A stretch of 42,526 bases of DNA from Planctomycetia bacterium (GCA_030535245.1 JAUNBJ010000018.1:1-42526), one strand, 5' to 3'. Counted from the first letter of the stretch, positions 1-8,499 are shown. The notes: generated by a model not told the origin, from the letters alone. Numbers and translations: made by a program.

Positions 1-48
1 CCATTGACCATTAACCATTAACCATTATTTAATTATCAATTATCAATT
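1..48. repeat. Short tandem repeats at left edge (CCATTAA heptamer, then ATTATCAATT)
   Basis: Positions 1-28 hold four tandem copies of a heptamer close to CCATTAA. Positions 31-48 then carry two overlapping copies of ATTATCAATT, the same unit that recurs near 15,267, 24,304 and 24,450. The block abuts the stop codon of the acetate kinase gene. Function unknown. Confidence 0.75.
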
Positions 49-50
49 CC

Positions 51-1163
51 CTACGCTTGTGCATTCAGTGCCGTTTGCGTCTGCCGAGCCACGATGATTT
101 CTTCGTTTGTTGGAATGACCCAAACCTGAACGCGGCTGTCGGGTGTGCTGATACACGCTTCCCTGGCACGCACCTGGGCGTTCTTTTCAGCGTCCAACAC
201 GATTCCCAGTTCCTGAACGTTCTGGCAGACTGCCGCGCGAATCTCGTCCCGATTCTCGCCAATGCCGCCTGTGAATACCAGAACGTCCGCACCGCCCAAT
301 TCCATCAGGTCGGCCCCGATGTAGCGACGGATGTCGTAAACATACACATCCAAAGCCAGCTTCGCCAGCCGGTGTCCTTCCGAAGCCGCACGAGCCAGGT
401 CCCGTGCATCGGTCGCCAGACCACCGCTCAGGCCCAAAAGCCCCCCCTGCGAACCGAGTATCGCCAAAATTTCCTCGCACGTCTTTCCCGTCTGCTTCAT
501 CAGGTGCGGCAAAAGGTACGGATCGAAATCTCCCACCCGGTTGTTCTGCGGCAACCCGCCCTGCGGACTTCCGCCCATGCTCGACGCGACGCTCTTGCCG
601 TCCCGAATTGCGCAAACCGAACTGCTTCCGCCCAGGTGACAGGAAATGATCCGCATGGGCTTTCCGAAAATCTCGGCCACCCGCGTCGCAATGTACCGGT
701 GACTGGCACCATGGAAACCAAAACGCCGAATCTGGTACTTCTCGACCCAGGCGTATGGCACTGCGTAAAGCCGATTGCACTCCGGGATGTCCGCGTGAAA
801 ACCGGTCTCGAACGCCGCCACCAACGGCACTTCCGGAAGCTGCTTGCGCATCGACTCCATCGCCGCGATATAGGGCGGATTGTGTGCCGGAGCAATGTCC
901 ACCATCTGACGCATCGCCGACAACACGTCGTCCGTAACCACCTGAACGCCCGTCACCCGGCCCCCATGAACCGCCTTGAAACCTATCGCGTCCACCTTCG
1001 GTAAATCCTTCAGGCAAAACTTCACCGCTTCGGCATGTGTCGGAAACGCCGGGTCGGAACCGATACGCTCCACCCGCCCGCTGGCAAGCTCCGTCTCCGT
1101 TTCCATGTCGAACAGCTTGTATTTGAAACTGGTCGATCCGATATTGGCTACAAGTATTTTCAT
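51..1163 (-). CDS. ackA: Acetate kinase, microcompartment (PVM) type
   Basis: A 370-residue protein of the acetate/propionate kinase (ASKHA) family, which interconverts acyl phosphate plus ADP with carboxylate plus ATP. Visible motifs are the N-terminal phosphate loop (NIGSTSFKYKL), GFHGASHRY near the middle, a HLGGSSS segment, and FTGGIGENRDE in the C-terminal third. The usual acetate kinase segment PLEGLMMGTR is replaced by PQGGLPQNNR, so it is a divergent member and slightly shorter than the usual 400 residues. It is last in a minus-strand operon after PduL and two BMC-H shell genes, 54 bp from the nearest shell gene, with a GGAGA ribosome site. In this setting it would recover ATP from the acyl phosphate made by PduL. 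Family identity is secure; the acyl substrate (acetyl versus propionyl) is not determined. Confidence 0.9.
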   Translation of the reverse strand: MKILVANIGSTSFKYKLFDMETETELASGRVERIGSDPAFPTHAEAVKFCLKDLPKVDAIGFKAVHGGRVTGVQVVTDDVLSAMRQMVDIAPAHNPPYIAAMESMRKQLPEVPLVAAFETGFHADIPECNRLYAVPYAWVEKYQIRRFGFHGASHRYIATRVAEIFGKPMRIISCHLGGSSSVCAIRDGKSVASSMGGSPQGGLPQNNRVGDFDPYLLPHLMKQTGKTCEEILAILGSQGGLLGLSGGLATDARDLARAASEGHRLAKLALDVYVYDIRRYIGADLMELGGADVLVFTGGIGENRDEIRAAVCQNVQELGIVLDAEKNAQVRAREACISTPDSRVQVWVIPTNEEIIVARQTQTALNAQA

Positions 1164-1217
1164 AAGGTTCTCCGTCGAAACGCGCTACAGGGCAAAAACC
1201 CTGCTGCTCCAGGGCAC

Positions 1218-1487
1218 TCAGCTGAGGAACGCTTCCATCAACCCGTTGGCCGGACGCGGAATAATGTGGCTGGAAACCAGCTCGCCCGTCTGACTGGCCG
1301 CCGAAGCGCCCGCCTCAATCGCGGCACGAACGCTGCCAACGTCGCCCCGAACAATCACCGTGACAAACGCGCCACCAATGCTGATCCTCTTTTCAATCTT
1401 CACGTTCGCCGCCTTCGCCATCGCGTCCGCCGCCTCGACCAACGCTACCAGACCTTTCGTCTCAATGAATCCCAAAGCGTCTTGCAT
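1218..1487 (-). CDS. BMC-H microcompartment shell protein (89 aa)
   Basis: A single BMC domain of the PduA/EutM/CcmK type that forms hexameric shell tiles. The order of motifs is standard: ALGFIETKG at the N terminus, a region around residues 35-45 (SIGGAF) that would line the central pore, and the VIPRP-like HIIPRP edge motif near the C terminus. Its pore segment differs from the next gene's GSG loop, so the two hexamers probably have different pores. A GAGGG ribosome site precedes the ATG. It lies 51 bp downstream of the second shell gene in the same operon. Confidence 0.95.
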   Translation of the reverse strand: MQDALGFIETKGLVALVEAADAMAKAANVKIEKRISIGGAFVTVIVRGDVGSVRAAIEAGASAASQTGELVSSHIIPRPANGLMEAFLS

Positions 1488-1538
1488 CTTCTTACCCTCT
1501 TTTTGGTTTTTTGTTTGGATGAATGGATGTGGAAAAAA

Positions 1539-1826
1539 CTAATCTTTCAGGCCCGGAACCAGATCGCCCAGGTCCTCATGCGGACGTGGAATCACCTGCA
1601 CGGCCAGCACTTCGCCCACTTTGCTGGCAGCGTTCACGCCAGCATCCGTCGCCGCTTTCACCGCCGCCACGTCGCCCGTCACATACGCCGTCACGATCCC
1701 GCTGCCCGGCTTCTCCCAACCCAGAAACTGCACGTTGGCCGACTTCATCATCGCGTCCACCGCCTCGACAAGAGCCACAAAGCCCTTCGTCTCGATCATG
1801 CCCAATGCTTCCATTACTTTTGCCAT
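1539..1826 (-). CDS. BMC-H microcompartment shell protein (95 aa)
   Basis: A second single-BMC-domain shell protein. It begins with [11 protein letters not shown], has the pore loop KPGSG around residues 39-43 that matches the GSG pore of PduA-like tiles, and ends in the conserved VIPRPHEDL edge segment plus a short tail. An AAGGAAG ribosome site precedes the start. It lies 29 bp downstream of pduL. Two paralogous BMC-H genes next to pduL and an acetate kinase is the arrangement known in planctomycete PVM-type microcompartments; pentameric (BMC-P) genes and the aldolase and aldehyde dehydrogenase would be expected beyond the left edge. Confidence 0.95.
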   Translation of the reverse strand: MAKVMEALGMIETKGFVALVEAVDAMMKSANVQFLGWEKPGSGIVTAYVTGDVAAVKAATDAGVNAASKVGEVLAVQVIPRPHEDLGDLVPGLKD

Positions 1827-1855
1827 GTTTTCTTCCTTTCGTATGAAGATTCAGG

Positions 1856-2530
1856 TTATTTGAATAACTCGATTTTCGTCGCCCGGTCGATGTTGCAGGC
1901 GTTGCCCTCGTCCGTGTCCAAATGCACCTCTAAACGGACGCCCGCGTCCACCCGCACCAAAACGTTCTCGAACGTCGTGGTGCATGAATCCGCAAAAACC
2001 CGCAAGTGCATCCGGTCTTTGTCCTTGACCCCGTAATATTCCGCCTCCGTCGGGTGCATGTGTACGTGCCGCTCCGCCCGAATCACTCCGGACTTCAACT
2101 CCACCACCCCCTTCGGACCTACCAAAACACACCCCGGCGTCCCCAGCAAATCGCCACTCTGACGCACCGGCAACGGAATCCCCAACGAAATCCCGTCCGT
2201 AAACGCCAGCTCCACCTGCGACTGCTTGCGCGTCGGCCCCAATATACGCACCGCCGGCAACATCCGCTTCCGTGGCCCCACCACCATGAGCGTCTCCTTC
2301 GCCGCGAAAAACCCCTGCTGGTACAGCTCTTTGTCCACCGTAAGCCGATACCCGGCCCCGAAAAGCGTCTCCACGTCCGCGTCGCTCAGGTGGATGTGAC
2401 GCGCCGAAACGCTCACCACCAACTCCGGAGCATGGGAAGCCCCACTCCCCGGTTTCCTGTCCAGACACTCCAGCACGATTTGCCGAATGATCTTCTCCAC
2501 GTCTGCCGGATGAATATTTTGTATGTCCAT
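1856..2530 (-). CDS. pduL: Phosphate propanoyltransferase PduL
   Basis: PduL-type phosphotransacylase, which converts acyl-CoA plus phosphate to acyl phosphate plus CoA inside microcompartments. Two tandem PduL domains are visible, each with a zinc-ligand histidine pair: ARHIHLS in the first and ERHVHMH in the second. The first 25 or so residues form a predicted amphipathic helix of the kind used as an encapsulation peptide. The start is uncertain: an ATG at 2530 is used here, but a GTG at 2539 would overlap the regulator's stop codon as GTGA, suggesting translational coupling. Neither has a strong ribosome site. It would supply acyl phosphate to the acetate kinase in the same operon. Confidence 0.93.
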   Translation of the reverse strand: MDIQNIHPADVEKIIRQIVLECLDRKPGSGASHAPELVVSVSARHIHLSDADVETLFGAGYRLTVDKELYQQGFFAAKETLMVVGPRKRMLPAVRILGPTRKQSQVELAFTDGISLGIPLPVRQSGDLLGTPGCVLVGPKGVVELKSGVIRAERHVHMHPTEAEYYGVKDKDRMHLRVFADSCTTTFENVLVRVDAGVRLEVHLDTDEGNACNIDRATKIELFK

Positions 2531-2535
2531 GTTTT

Positions 2536-3378
2536 TCACGAAATCCGTGTTGTTACGATGTGTAATTGTACGTTTGCCGAGCGGATCCGATCAATCCACT
2601 CCTCCGAAATGCCGTCGTCCGTAACGATATGATTCACCGCGTCCAACGAGCAAATATGCGCCAGGCTCTTGTGCCCGAATTTCGAGCTGTCCGCCACCAC
2701 GATCAACTCGTTGGCAATCCGGTGGATCGTGCGTTCCGTTTCCACCAGAAGAACGTTGTTGTTGTAAAATCCGTCGGAATCGATCCCCGCCGCACTGATG
2801 ACCGCCCGACGTACCCGCAACTCCCGCAGCATGACGTCGGTGTACGGCCCCCGAACGACCCCCGTCCGTGGACAGACACTGCCGCCAAGCAGGATCAACT
2901 CGCTCCCCGCATCCGCCGCGAAAAGGTTCGCCACCGGAAGGGAATTCGTCACCAGCGTCAACTGCCGCCGCACCAGGTTCCGCGCCACCGCAAACGCCGT
3001 GCTGCCGCCATCCAGAAGAACCGTGTCCCCTTCTGGAATCATCTGTGCCGTGTACGCGCCAATCGCCAGTTTTTCCTGCCAGTGAATCTCCCGCAACGTC
3101 TCGTCGTTGGCGGCGTCCTCCCGTACAGGCGTCCCCGGCAGGTGCAGTGGGAACGTGGCCGGATTTTCCTCCGCCGGCAGTGCCATCCGTATCCCTTCGC
3201 CACGGTACGCCACCCCGCCGTACGTACGACGCAATAGCCCCCGATCTTCCAAATATTCCACATCCCGCCGAACGGTCGATTCGGAAACCTGCAAAAGACG
3301 GGCAAGTTTGGGAAGTTGCGTATACTGCTCGTTACGCATCGTTTCCAAAATCATGTTTCGTCGTTGTTCGGCAAGCAT
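2536..3378 (-). CDS. DeoR-family transcriptional regulator
   Basis: A 280-residue DeoR/GlpR-type repressor. Residues 1-57 form the winged helix-turn-helix (LLQVSESTVRRDVEYLEDRG), followed by the DeoR sensor domain (AIGAYTAQMI, DTVLLDGGSTA, LVTNSLPVANLF, VVADSSKFG), which usually senses a sugar phosphate. A linker of about 35 residues between them is longer than usual. The ATG at 3378 is chosen over upstream codons because the helix-turn-helix begins there and an AAGGATG ribosome site precedes it. It is first in the microcompartment operon and in planctomycete PVM loci the equivalent gene regulates fucose/rhamnose catabolism; the effector here is inferred, not shown. Confidence 0.92.
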   Translation of the reverse strand: MLAEQRRNMILETMRNEQYTQLPKLARLLQVSESTVRRDVEYLEDRGLLRRTYGGVAYRGEGIRMALPAEENPATFPLHLPGTPVREDAANDETLREIHWQEKLAIGAYTAQMIPEGDTVLLDGGSTAFAVARNLVRRQLTLVTNSLPVANLFAADAGSELILLGGSVCPRTGVVRGPYTDVMLRELRVRRAVISAAGIDSDGFYNNNVLLVETERTIHRIANELIVVADSSKFGHKSLAHICSLDAVNHIVTDDGISEEWIDRIRSANVQLHIVTTRIS

Positions 3379-3406
3379 CGCCCATCCTTTTGCAAAGTTT
3401 TCCACT

Positions 3407-3435
3407 ATTATGAGCGGAACGTTGGAAAAAGTCAA
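3407..3435 (-). promoter_or_regulatory. Promoter of the deoR-pduL-BMC operon
   Basis: On the minus strand TTGACT is followed after exactly 17 bp by CATAAT, about 30 bp before the regulator's start codon. Both hexamers differ from the sigma-70 consensus at one position each. Confidence 0.65.
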
Positions 3436-3447
3436 GCACTCCGTTGC

Positions 3448-3475
3448 AATATTTTTCAAAAAATGTCAAAATATT
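3448..3475. promoter_or_regulatory. AT-rich inverted repeat, possible DeoR operator
   Basis: AATATTTT and AAAATATT arms flank a 12-bp centre just upstream of the operon promoter. The position suits an operator for the adjacent DeoR-type regulator, but AT-rich palindromes arise easily by chance here. Confidence 0.3.
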
Positions 3476-3560
3476 ACAAATTTTCCAAAAATTCCAGTCA
3501 ATGTTTATAGATTTCGGCTCTTTCGTGGAAAAAATTGCAGCTTTTCCCCAAATACCGATT

Positions 3561-3923
3561 TTAACGACCGATCAACCGCTCGACGCTTTCCAGAAGGCGA
3601 TCCATGGGGAACGGTTTGCGAATGTAGTCGTCCACCCCCAGCGTTTCGGCATACGCCTTGTGACGATTCCCCTCGTTGGCGGTGATCATGATCACGCGAA
3701 TCGGAATTTTTAATGTGCGGCGGAGTTTTTCCAGAACCAGAAAGCCGCTTCGTTTGGGCATCATCATATCCAGAATCACGAGATCAGGCGATTCCTGTTC
3801 ACACAGCGCCAGTCCCTGATTGCCGTCCGCACCGCTGAACACCTGATAACCACGGGATTCCAGCGTCAGTCGCATGGATTCCGTAATTTCCATGTCGTCG
3901 TCGATAATCAGAATCTTTTTCAT
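3561..3923 (-). CDS. Single-domain response regulator (CheY-like receiver)
   Basis: A 120-residue stand-alone receiver domain. The acidic pocket is DDD at residues 8-10, the phosphoacceptor is Asp52 (VILDMMMP), the switch threonine is Thr81 (MITA) and the conserved lysine is Lys103 (IRKPF). There is no output domain and no histidine kinase nearby, so it is an orphan that must act through protein contacts or a phosphorelay. The start ATG at 3923 gives exactly one receiver domain. A much longer open frame runs upstream through the ilvC region on the opposite strand, but that is antisense to a strong gene and is not believed. Confidence 0.9.
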   Translation of the reverse strand: MKKILIIDDDMEITESMRLTLESRGYQVFSGADGNQGLALCEQESPDLVILDMMMPKRSGFLVLEKLRRTLKIPIRVIMITANEGNRHKAYAETLGVDDYIRKPFPMDRLLESVERLIGR

Positions 3924-4051
3924 CACTTTTCTCGTTAAATAAAGGCGGGAAACACCAAAACATTCCTTCCAATATACTTTATTCTCCCCCTTTTGAACAG
4001 GGGTATGGTAAAAATCATGCGCTGAAAGGGCACCTAAAGGCAGGGTCCCCC

Positions 4052-4080
4052 TTGTGAAAATGGGGTTCGGAAAGTATGAT
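4052..4080 (+). promoter_or_regulatory. Promoter of ilvC
   Basis: TTGTGA (4052-4057) and TATGAT (4075-4080) are separated by 17 bp, about 90 bp before the ilvC start. Confidence 0.55.
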
Positions 4081-4172
4081 ATACTAAATATTGAAGATGG
4101 CCGCCTCCGGTTCCTTGTTCTGGTGGTTCTGGTTGACCGCTGCGGAGGGTGGCCCATGTTTGGAGGATTATT

Positions 4173-5177
4173 ATGGCTGCAAAAATGTACTACGACAACG
4201 ACGCGGATCTCTCTTTGCTGAACGGAAAGACCGTCGCGATCCTGGGTTATGGAAGTCAGGGGCATGGGCATGCTCAGAACCTGCGCGACAGCGGTGTGAA
4301 CGTTATCGTCGCGGAGTTGCCCGGCACCCCCAATTACGATCTGGCGGTGGCTCATGGTTTTCAGCCGATGAGCATTCCGGATGCGGTACGTCAGGCCGAT
4401 ATGATCACCATCCTGCTGCCCGACGAGCTTCAGGGAGATATTTTCGCGAAGGATATTGCTCCGAATCTGAAACCGGGTGCGTTGTTGATTGCGTCGCACG
4501 GATTCAACGTTCACTTTGGGCAGTTCAACGTTCCGAAGGACAACAAATTCATCATGATCGCCCCGAAAGGCCCCGGACATCTGGTTCGCGCCGAGTTTGA
4601 GAAGGGGGCGGGGGTGCCGTGCCTTATCGCGTTGGGCGAAGGAGCTGGCGACGCGGAAAAGGCGTTGGGGCTGGCGTATGCCAAGGGGATTGGCGGAACG
4701 CGTGCCGGCGTCATTGAAACGACGTTTGCCGAGGAGACCGAAACCGACCTGTTCGGCGAGCAAGTCGTGCTTTGCGGCGGGCTGTCCGCGTTGATCAAGG
4801 CGGGCTTTGACACGCTGGTCGAAGCGGGGTATCAGCCGGAAATGGCATATTTTGAATGCTGTCATGAAGTCAAGCTGATTGTCGACCTGATCTACCAGGG
4901 TGGCTTGAGCTACATGCGTTACAGTATTTCCAACACGGCGGAATATGGCGATTACGTGACGGGGCCGCGTCTGGTGACGGACGAAACGAAAAAAGAGATG
5001 AAGCGTATCCTGAACGAGATTCAGGACGGCACGTTCGCGCGGAATTGGCTGCTGGAGAACAAAGTGAAGGCGCCGCACTTCAAGGCGATGCGTCGCGTGG
5101 AAGCGCAGCATGGCGTGGAAGTCGTCGGTAAAAAGCTCCGCAAACTGATGAGCTGGATCGACGCGAAAGAGGTCTGA
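4173..5177 (+). CDS. ilvC: Ketol-acid reductoisomerase (class I)
   Basis: A 334-residue class I acetohydroxyacid isomeroreductase of valine, leucine and isoleucine synthesis: it isomerises and reduces acetolactate or acetohydroxybutyrate using a nicotinamide cofactor and magnesium. The dinucleotide fold ([11 protein letters not shown]) is at residues 25-35, the conserved GPG and the [13 protein letters not shown] metal-binding segment are present, and [11 protein letters not shown] follows in the all-helical domain. The ATG at 4173 is chosen because a GGAGG lies 6 bp upstream. The loop after the second strand (residues 48-56, ELPGTPNYD) lacks the Arg and Ser residues that usually hold the NADPH phosphate; see findings. 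It stands alone, with its own promoter and terminator, without other ilv genes. Confidence 0.97.
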   Translation: MAAKMYYDNDADLSLLNGKTVAILGYGSQGHGHAQNLRDSGVNVIVAELPGTPNYDLAVAHGFQPMSIPDAVRQADMITILLPDELQGDIFAKDIAPNLKPGALLIASHGFNVHFGQFNVPKDNKFIMIAPKGPGHLVRAEFEKGAGVPCLIALGEGAGDAEKALGLAYAKGIGGTRAGVIETTFAEETETDLFGEQVVLCGGLSALIKAGFDTLVEAGYQPEMAYFECCHEVKLIVDLIYQGGLSYMRYSISNTAEYGDYVTGPRLVTDETKKEMKRILNEIQDGTFARNWLLENKVKAPHFKAMRRVEAQHGVEVVGKKLRKLMSWIDAKEV

Positions 5178-5185
5178 TTTTTCGA

Positions 5186-5250
5186 GAACCGTCCGCAGCG
5201 GCAGGAACGCAAACGGTATCCTGTCGCTACGGGCGGTTCCTGTTTTTTCT
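5186..5250 (+). terminator. Terminator after ilvC
   Basis: A 10-bp stem (GAACCGTCCG with CGGGCGGTTC, one wobble pair) with a large loop is followed by six T residues at 5243-5248. Confidence 0.6.
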
Positions 5251-5270
5251 CTTTGTTTTAAAACGAACCC

Positions 5271-5675
5271 ATGGATATTCCCACGATTCAGGAAGAACTG
5301 ATTCAGCGTGCCGGGTTCAGCGACGAGGCGGTCGCGCAGCTTCGGGAATATTTCGCGGGGCGACGGCGGGAGTTTACCGTGAATCTGCAACTTGCCGGGA
5401 CGCCATTCCAGAAGCGTGTCTGGGAGGAGATGCGAAAAATCCCGTATGGCCAAACCGTGACGTATCAGGAATTAGCGTGTCGGGTTGGCAATCCCAACGC
5501 GGCGCGGGCGGTAGGCATGGCGTGCCACAGGAATCCCCTTCCGGTGATCGTTCCGTGCCATCGTGTGGTAGCGGCTCACGGGAAATGGGGCGGTTACTCT
5601 TTGGGGCTGGCGTTCAAACAGTACCTGTTGGAATGGGAGCGTGGCGTGCTCATGGAATCCCACGAACAATCATAG
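5271..5675 (+). CDS. ogt: Methylated-DNA-protein cysteine methyltransferase (Ogt/MGMT)
   Basis: A 134-residue O6-alkylguanine-DNA alkyltransferase, a suicide DNA repair protein that moves the alkyl group to its own cysteine. The active site VPCHRV places the acceptor at Cys96. The helix-turn-helix segment (PYGQTVTYQELA) and the recognition helix with NPNAARAVG are intact. It is shorter than Ogt of 160-170 residues because the N-terminal ribonuclease-like domain is reduced to about 30 residues; an in-frame stop lies 12 bp before the ATG, so no longer version exists. There is no obvious ribosome site. Its 3' end overlaps the end of the convergent FemAB-like gene by 26 bp. Confidence 0.92.
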   Translation: MDIPTIQEELIQRAGFSDEAVAQLREYFAGRRREFTVNLQLAGTPFQKRVWEEMRKIPYGQTVTYQELACRVGNPNAARAVGMACHRNPLPVIVPCHRVVAAHGKWGGYSLGLAFKQYLLEWERGVLMESHEQS

Positions 5676-6705
5676 GGCCAAGAAGCCGCGTCAGCCAAAG
5701 CGGGAGTTTCTTCCAGATTTGAATCAGGATTCCGTAGCTGGCGTTGTCGGGACGTACGTCGTCCATCCCGCCGCGTCGGACGTAATATTTCCAGACGGTA
5801 GGAAATTCCACGGCACCCCATTGTTTTTTGAACCGCCACGTATTCCCCCCGACGCTGCTTCGGCCAAAGTCGAAATACCGGGAGTGCCGCGTTTCGACCG
5901 TATGTTTCAGCAGATTCCAGTACAGGAACATGTTGGCGCAAAAGGCGTGGGAAAAGAGCAGTGCGCCGGCGGTGGGAACCTCGGTGATCTGTTTCCCGTG
6001 CAGAAGCAGCGCGGCGGCCACCGGTTGGCCCGAGGCCATCGACACGACGCAAATTTCGGCGTTTTCCGGGAGTTTTTCCAGAATTTCCGCGAACAGTTTT
6101 TTCGAGTAAACCGGCGTGCCGACATGCCGCATGGTGGCGGCAAACACGTCGTAAAACGGGTTGAGAAGTTCCCGCCCCCCCCACTGAACGGACAGATTCG
6201 CTTTTTCCCCCTTGCGAACCTGATTCCGGACTTTGGGGCCGATCGCCTTCCAAAGTGCCTCGGCCGTTTCGGGGAGCGCACGACGCATCAGGACTTTGCT
6301 CCGACGCTCAAACGTCAGTCGGGGATGGTGGATTTCCCGCTCGTTCCGCAGTTCCAGATACTTCACGTCCAACCGATCGGCCAACGTCGTCGCCTCGTCG
6401 ATAAGTGCCGCGTCGATTTCCGCCTGTTGGGGGCCTTCCGGCACGAAACACCCACCGACGTTCAAATAGGGCAAACTAATCAAATGCTTCCCAAAAAGCG
6501 GGCTGTGCATGAATACCAACGGCAACACCCCCGCCAGCCTGTCGCCATCCCACGCCTCGACGGTGTACACCGTTTGCCGAAACGCTTTCGCGACAATCCC
6601 GTTCCAGCACGCGAAATACCCCGGATGAAGCTCTGGAAACGCTTCCATCAGAGGCGCGAACGCTTCTTCCGACGGGGGAACGGAGGTGACGACCGTACGA
6701 ATCAT
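5650..6705 (-). CDS. FemAB-like GNAT-fold protein, PEP-CTERM/exosortase-associated type
   Basis: A 351-residue protein of the FemAB/peptidoglycan-bridge aminoacyltransferase-like group with two GNAT-type halves. It matches the pattern of FemAB-related proteins that occur with PEP-CTERM/exosortase systems: a LPLVFMHSPLFGKHLISLP-like segment and PYLNVGG in the N-terminal half, KVRNQVRKGEK in the middle, and DFGRSS followed by WRFKKQWG near the C terminus. No signal peptide. The ATG at 6705 overlaps the coaX stop codon as ATGA, so translation is probably coupled. The substrate is unknown; a role in making or decorating extracellular polymer is inferred from family context. A PEP-CTERM protein is encoded at 34,546 in this window. 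Confidence 0.75.
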   Translation of the reverse strand: MIRTVVTSVPPSEEAFAPLMEAFPELHPGYFACWNGIVAKAFRQTVYTVEAWDGDRLAGVLPLVFMHSPLFGKHLISLPYLNVGGCFVPEGPQQAEIDAALIDEATTLADRLDVKYLELRNEREIHHPRLTFERRSKVLMRRALPETAEALWKAIGPKVRNQVRKGEKANLSVQWGGRELLNPFYDVFAATMRHVGTPVYSKKLFAEILEKLPENAEICVVSMASGQPVAAALLLHGKQITEVPTAGALLFSHAFCANMFLYWNLLKHTVETRHSRYFDFGRSSVGGNTWRFKKQWGAVEFPTVWKYYVRRGGMDDVRPDNASYGILIQIWKKLPLWLTRLLGPMIVRGIP

Positions 6706-7448
6706 GGCATTATCTCGAAAATTCCTCGCATGACCATTTCCGGCACATGGACAAACGCGTCGCAAAGCGATTGACAAACCGTACCCGCCCCGCCGCCGGT
6801 GATGAATCGGTCTGGGGTTTGGGACAACGAACGGGAAGTCTGGGAAACCAGCTCCCGAATGGCACCGACGATCCCCCAGTAAAGCCCGGCTTCCATGGCA
6901 TCGTGGGTATTCCGCCCTACAGGGGAAAGGTTCCGCCGTACGTTCTTTTCCTCCAGAAGCGGTTGGACGTCCAGCTCCGGCAGGGCGTCGGTTCCCTGAT
7001 ACAGGGCGTGCGCACTCATCCGCAGTCCGGGGCCGATAGCCCCCCCCTGAAAGACGCCGTTTTCGTCGATCAGATCGACTTTCAACGCCGTGCCCAGATC
7101 GACGACAATGGCCGGACGGCCCGGCGTTCGCAAACGGTTGGCCGCCACCGCCGCTAAAAGACGGTCGGAACCGACACGTTCGGGGAATTCCACGGCGGTT
7201 TCAATCGGAATCGTTTTCCAGTTCAAAAACGTGATTTCATCGTGCGGACGGTGGTGCAGCACCCACGTCTGAAACGCCTGGTACATCGGGTGATTGACGC
7301 TGGCCACCCACCAATGCACCGTCTCCTGCCCCGCCGTGCTGTACCGCAGGGCGGTGAGGAACTCCTCGTGCGAAACGGCCGCGATATTCTCGCCGTCGCC
7401 GATTTTGCAGCGGGTGTTGCCAATGTCAATCGCAAGATTCCTGGGCAT
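6702..7448 (-). CDS. coaX: Type III pantothenate kinase
   Basis: A 248-residue CoaX-type (ASKHA fold) pantothenate kinase, the first step of coenzyme A synthesis. Motifs in order: DIGNTRCKIG at residues 6-15, ERVGSDRLLA in the pantothenate-binding region, VDLGTALKVDLI for nucleotide and metal contact, and GGAIGPGL. Type III enzymes are not inhibited by CoA and use monovalent cations. It overlaps obg by 23 bp upstream and the FemAB-like gene by 4 bp downstream, so the three genes are probably one transcript. Confidence 0.95.
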   Translation of the reverse strand: MPRNLAIDIGNTRCKIGDGENIAAVSHEEFLTALRYSTAGQETVHWWVASVNHPMYQAFQTWVLHHRPHDEITFLNWKTIPIETAVEFPERVGSDRLLAAVAANRLRTPGRPAIVVDLGTALKVDLIDENGVFQGGAIGPGLRMSAHALYQGTDALPELDVQPLLEEKNVRRNLSPVGRNTHDAMEAGLYWGIVGAIRELVSQTSRSLSQTPDRFITGGGAGTVCQSLCDAFVHVPEMVMRGIFEIMP

Positions 7449-8433
7449 GTTCGTTCAGCATTCGGGAAATGGATTCTACCAGTTTGTTCAAATTCGCCCC
7501 CGTCACGGCGGAGAGAACCAACACCTCTTTTCCGGTCAGCGTACGCAGTTGGGCCGCCACCTCCTCTGATTCCGGCAAATCGGCTTTGGAAACGGCCAGA
7601 ATCTCCGGCCGCCTCGCCAGTTTTTCGTCGTATCGGGTCAGCTCGGAGCGAATCGCCTGGTAATTTTCCAGCGGATCCGTACCATCCATCGGTAACGGCT
7701 CGATCAGGTGTACCAGAATCCCCGCCCGCTCGATATGTCGCAAAAACGCATGCCCCAGCCCCGCTCCGTCGGCCGCCCCTTCGATCAGTCCGGGAATGTC
7801 CGCCATGAGGAACGACCGATCCATATCCACCACGACACGGCCCAAATGGGGATATTTCGTCGTAAACGGATAGTTCGCAATCTCCGGCCGCGCACGGGTC
7901 AAACGGCTTAAAAGCGTACTTTTCCCGGCATTCGGCTTTCCCACCAGACCCACGTCGGCGATCACTTTCAACTCCAGACGCAGTTTGCGCGATTCCCCTT
8001 CGCCCCCCGGCGTACATTGCCGCGGCGCCCGGTTGCGGGAGGTCTTGAAACGCATGTTCCCCTTGCCGCCCGCACCCCCCTGGGCCACGTTCACACGATC
8101 GCCCGGATGAGCCAGGTCTTTCATCAAAAACCCACCCGCCTCGTCGTAAACCAACGTCCCGGTCGGCACCAGCAGAACCGTATCCTCGGCCTTGGCACCG
8201 TGCCGCTGGGAACCTTGTCCCGGCACGCCGTTTTTCCCCTGCCAATGGTGCTTCATGGTGAACGGAGCCAGGCTGTTTACCCCGTCCTGAGCTTCCAGAA
8301 TGACGCTTCCGCCCGCACCGCCGTCGCCACCGTCCGGCCCCCCTTTGGGAATATATTTTTCCCGCAGGAAACTGATGCACCCGTCGCCGCCGCGACCGCC
8401 CTTGACGGTAATTTCCACTGTGTCGACAAACAT
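7426..8433 (-). CDS. obg: GTPase Obg (ribosome assembly)
   Basis: A 335-residue Obg/CgtA GTPase acting in late 50S subunit assembly. Residues 1-158 are the glycine-rich Obg fold (KGGRGGDGC, GGDGGAGG), followed by the G domain: G1 GKPNAGKS, G3 DIPGLIEGA, G4 SKAD, G5 SA. There is no C-terminal OCT extension, as in the short Obg form. The ATG at 8433 is chosen because the Obg fold begins there and an AGGAA ribosome site precedes it. It lies 66 bp downstream of tRNA-Leu(CAG) on the same strand and is probably cotranscribed with it. Confidence 0.97.
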   Translation of the reverse strand: MFVDTVEITVKGGRGGDGCISFLREKYIPKGGPDGGDGGAGGSVILEAQDGVNSLAPFTMKHHWQGKNGVPGQGSQRHGAKAEDTVLLVPTGTLVYDEAGGFLMKDLAHPGDRVNVAQGGAGGKGNMRFKTSRNRAPRQCTPGGEGESRKLRLELKVIADVGLVGKPNAGKSTLLSRLTRARPEIANYPFTTKYPHLGRVVVDMDRSFLMADIPGLIEGAADGAGLGHAFLRHIERAGILVHLIEPLPMDGTDPLENYQAIRSELTRYDEKLARRPEILAVSKADLPESEEVAAQLRTLTGKEVLVLSAVTGANLNKLVESISRMLNEHAQESCD

Positions 8434-8499
8434 GATTCGATTCCTGAAAGTCCATGAAAAAAGCCAACGGAAAAAACCATCCGCTGGCCGTAGCAAAAG

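Noticed and set aside
3561..5453. A 630-codon minus-strand frame spanning the response regulator and all of ilvC
   Set aside because: Everything upstream of the ATG at 3923 is antisense to ilvC and shows no family; only the C-terminal 120 residues are a real receiver domain.
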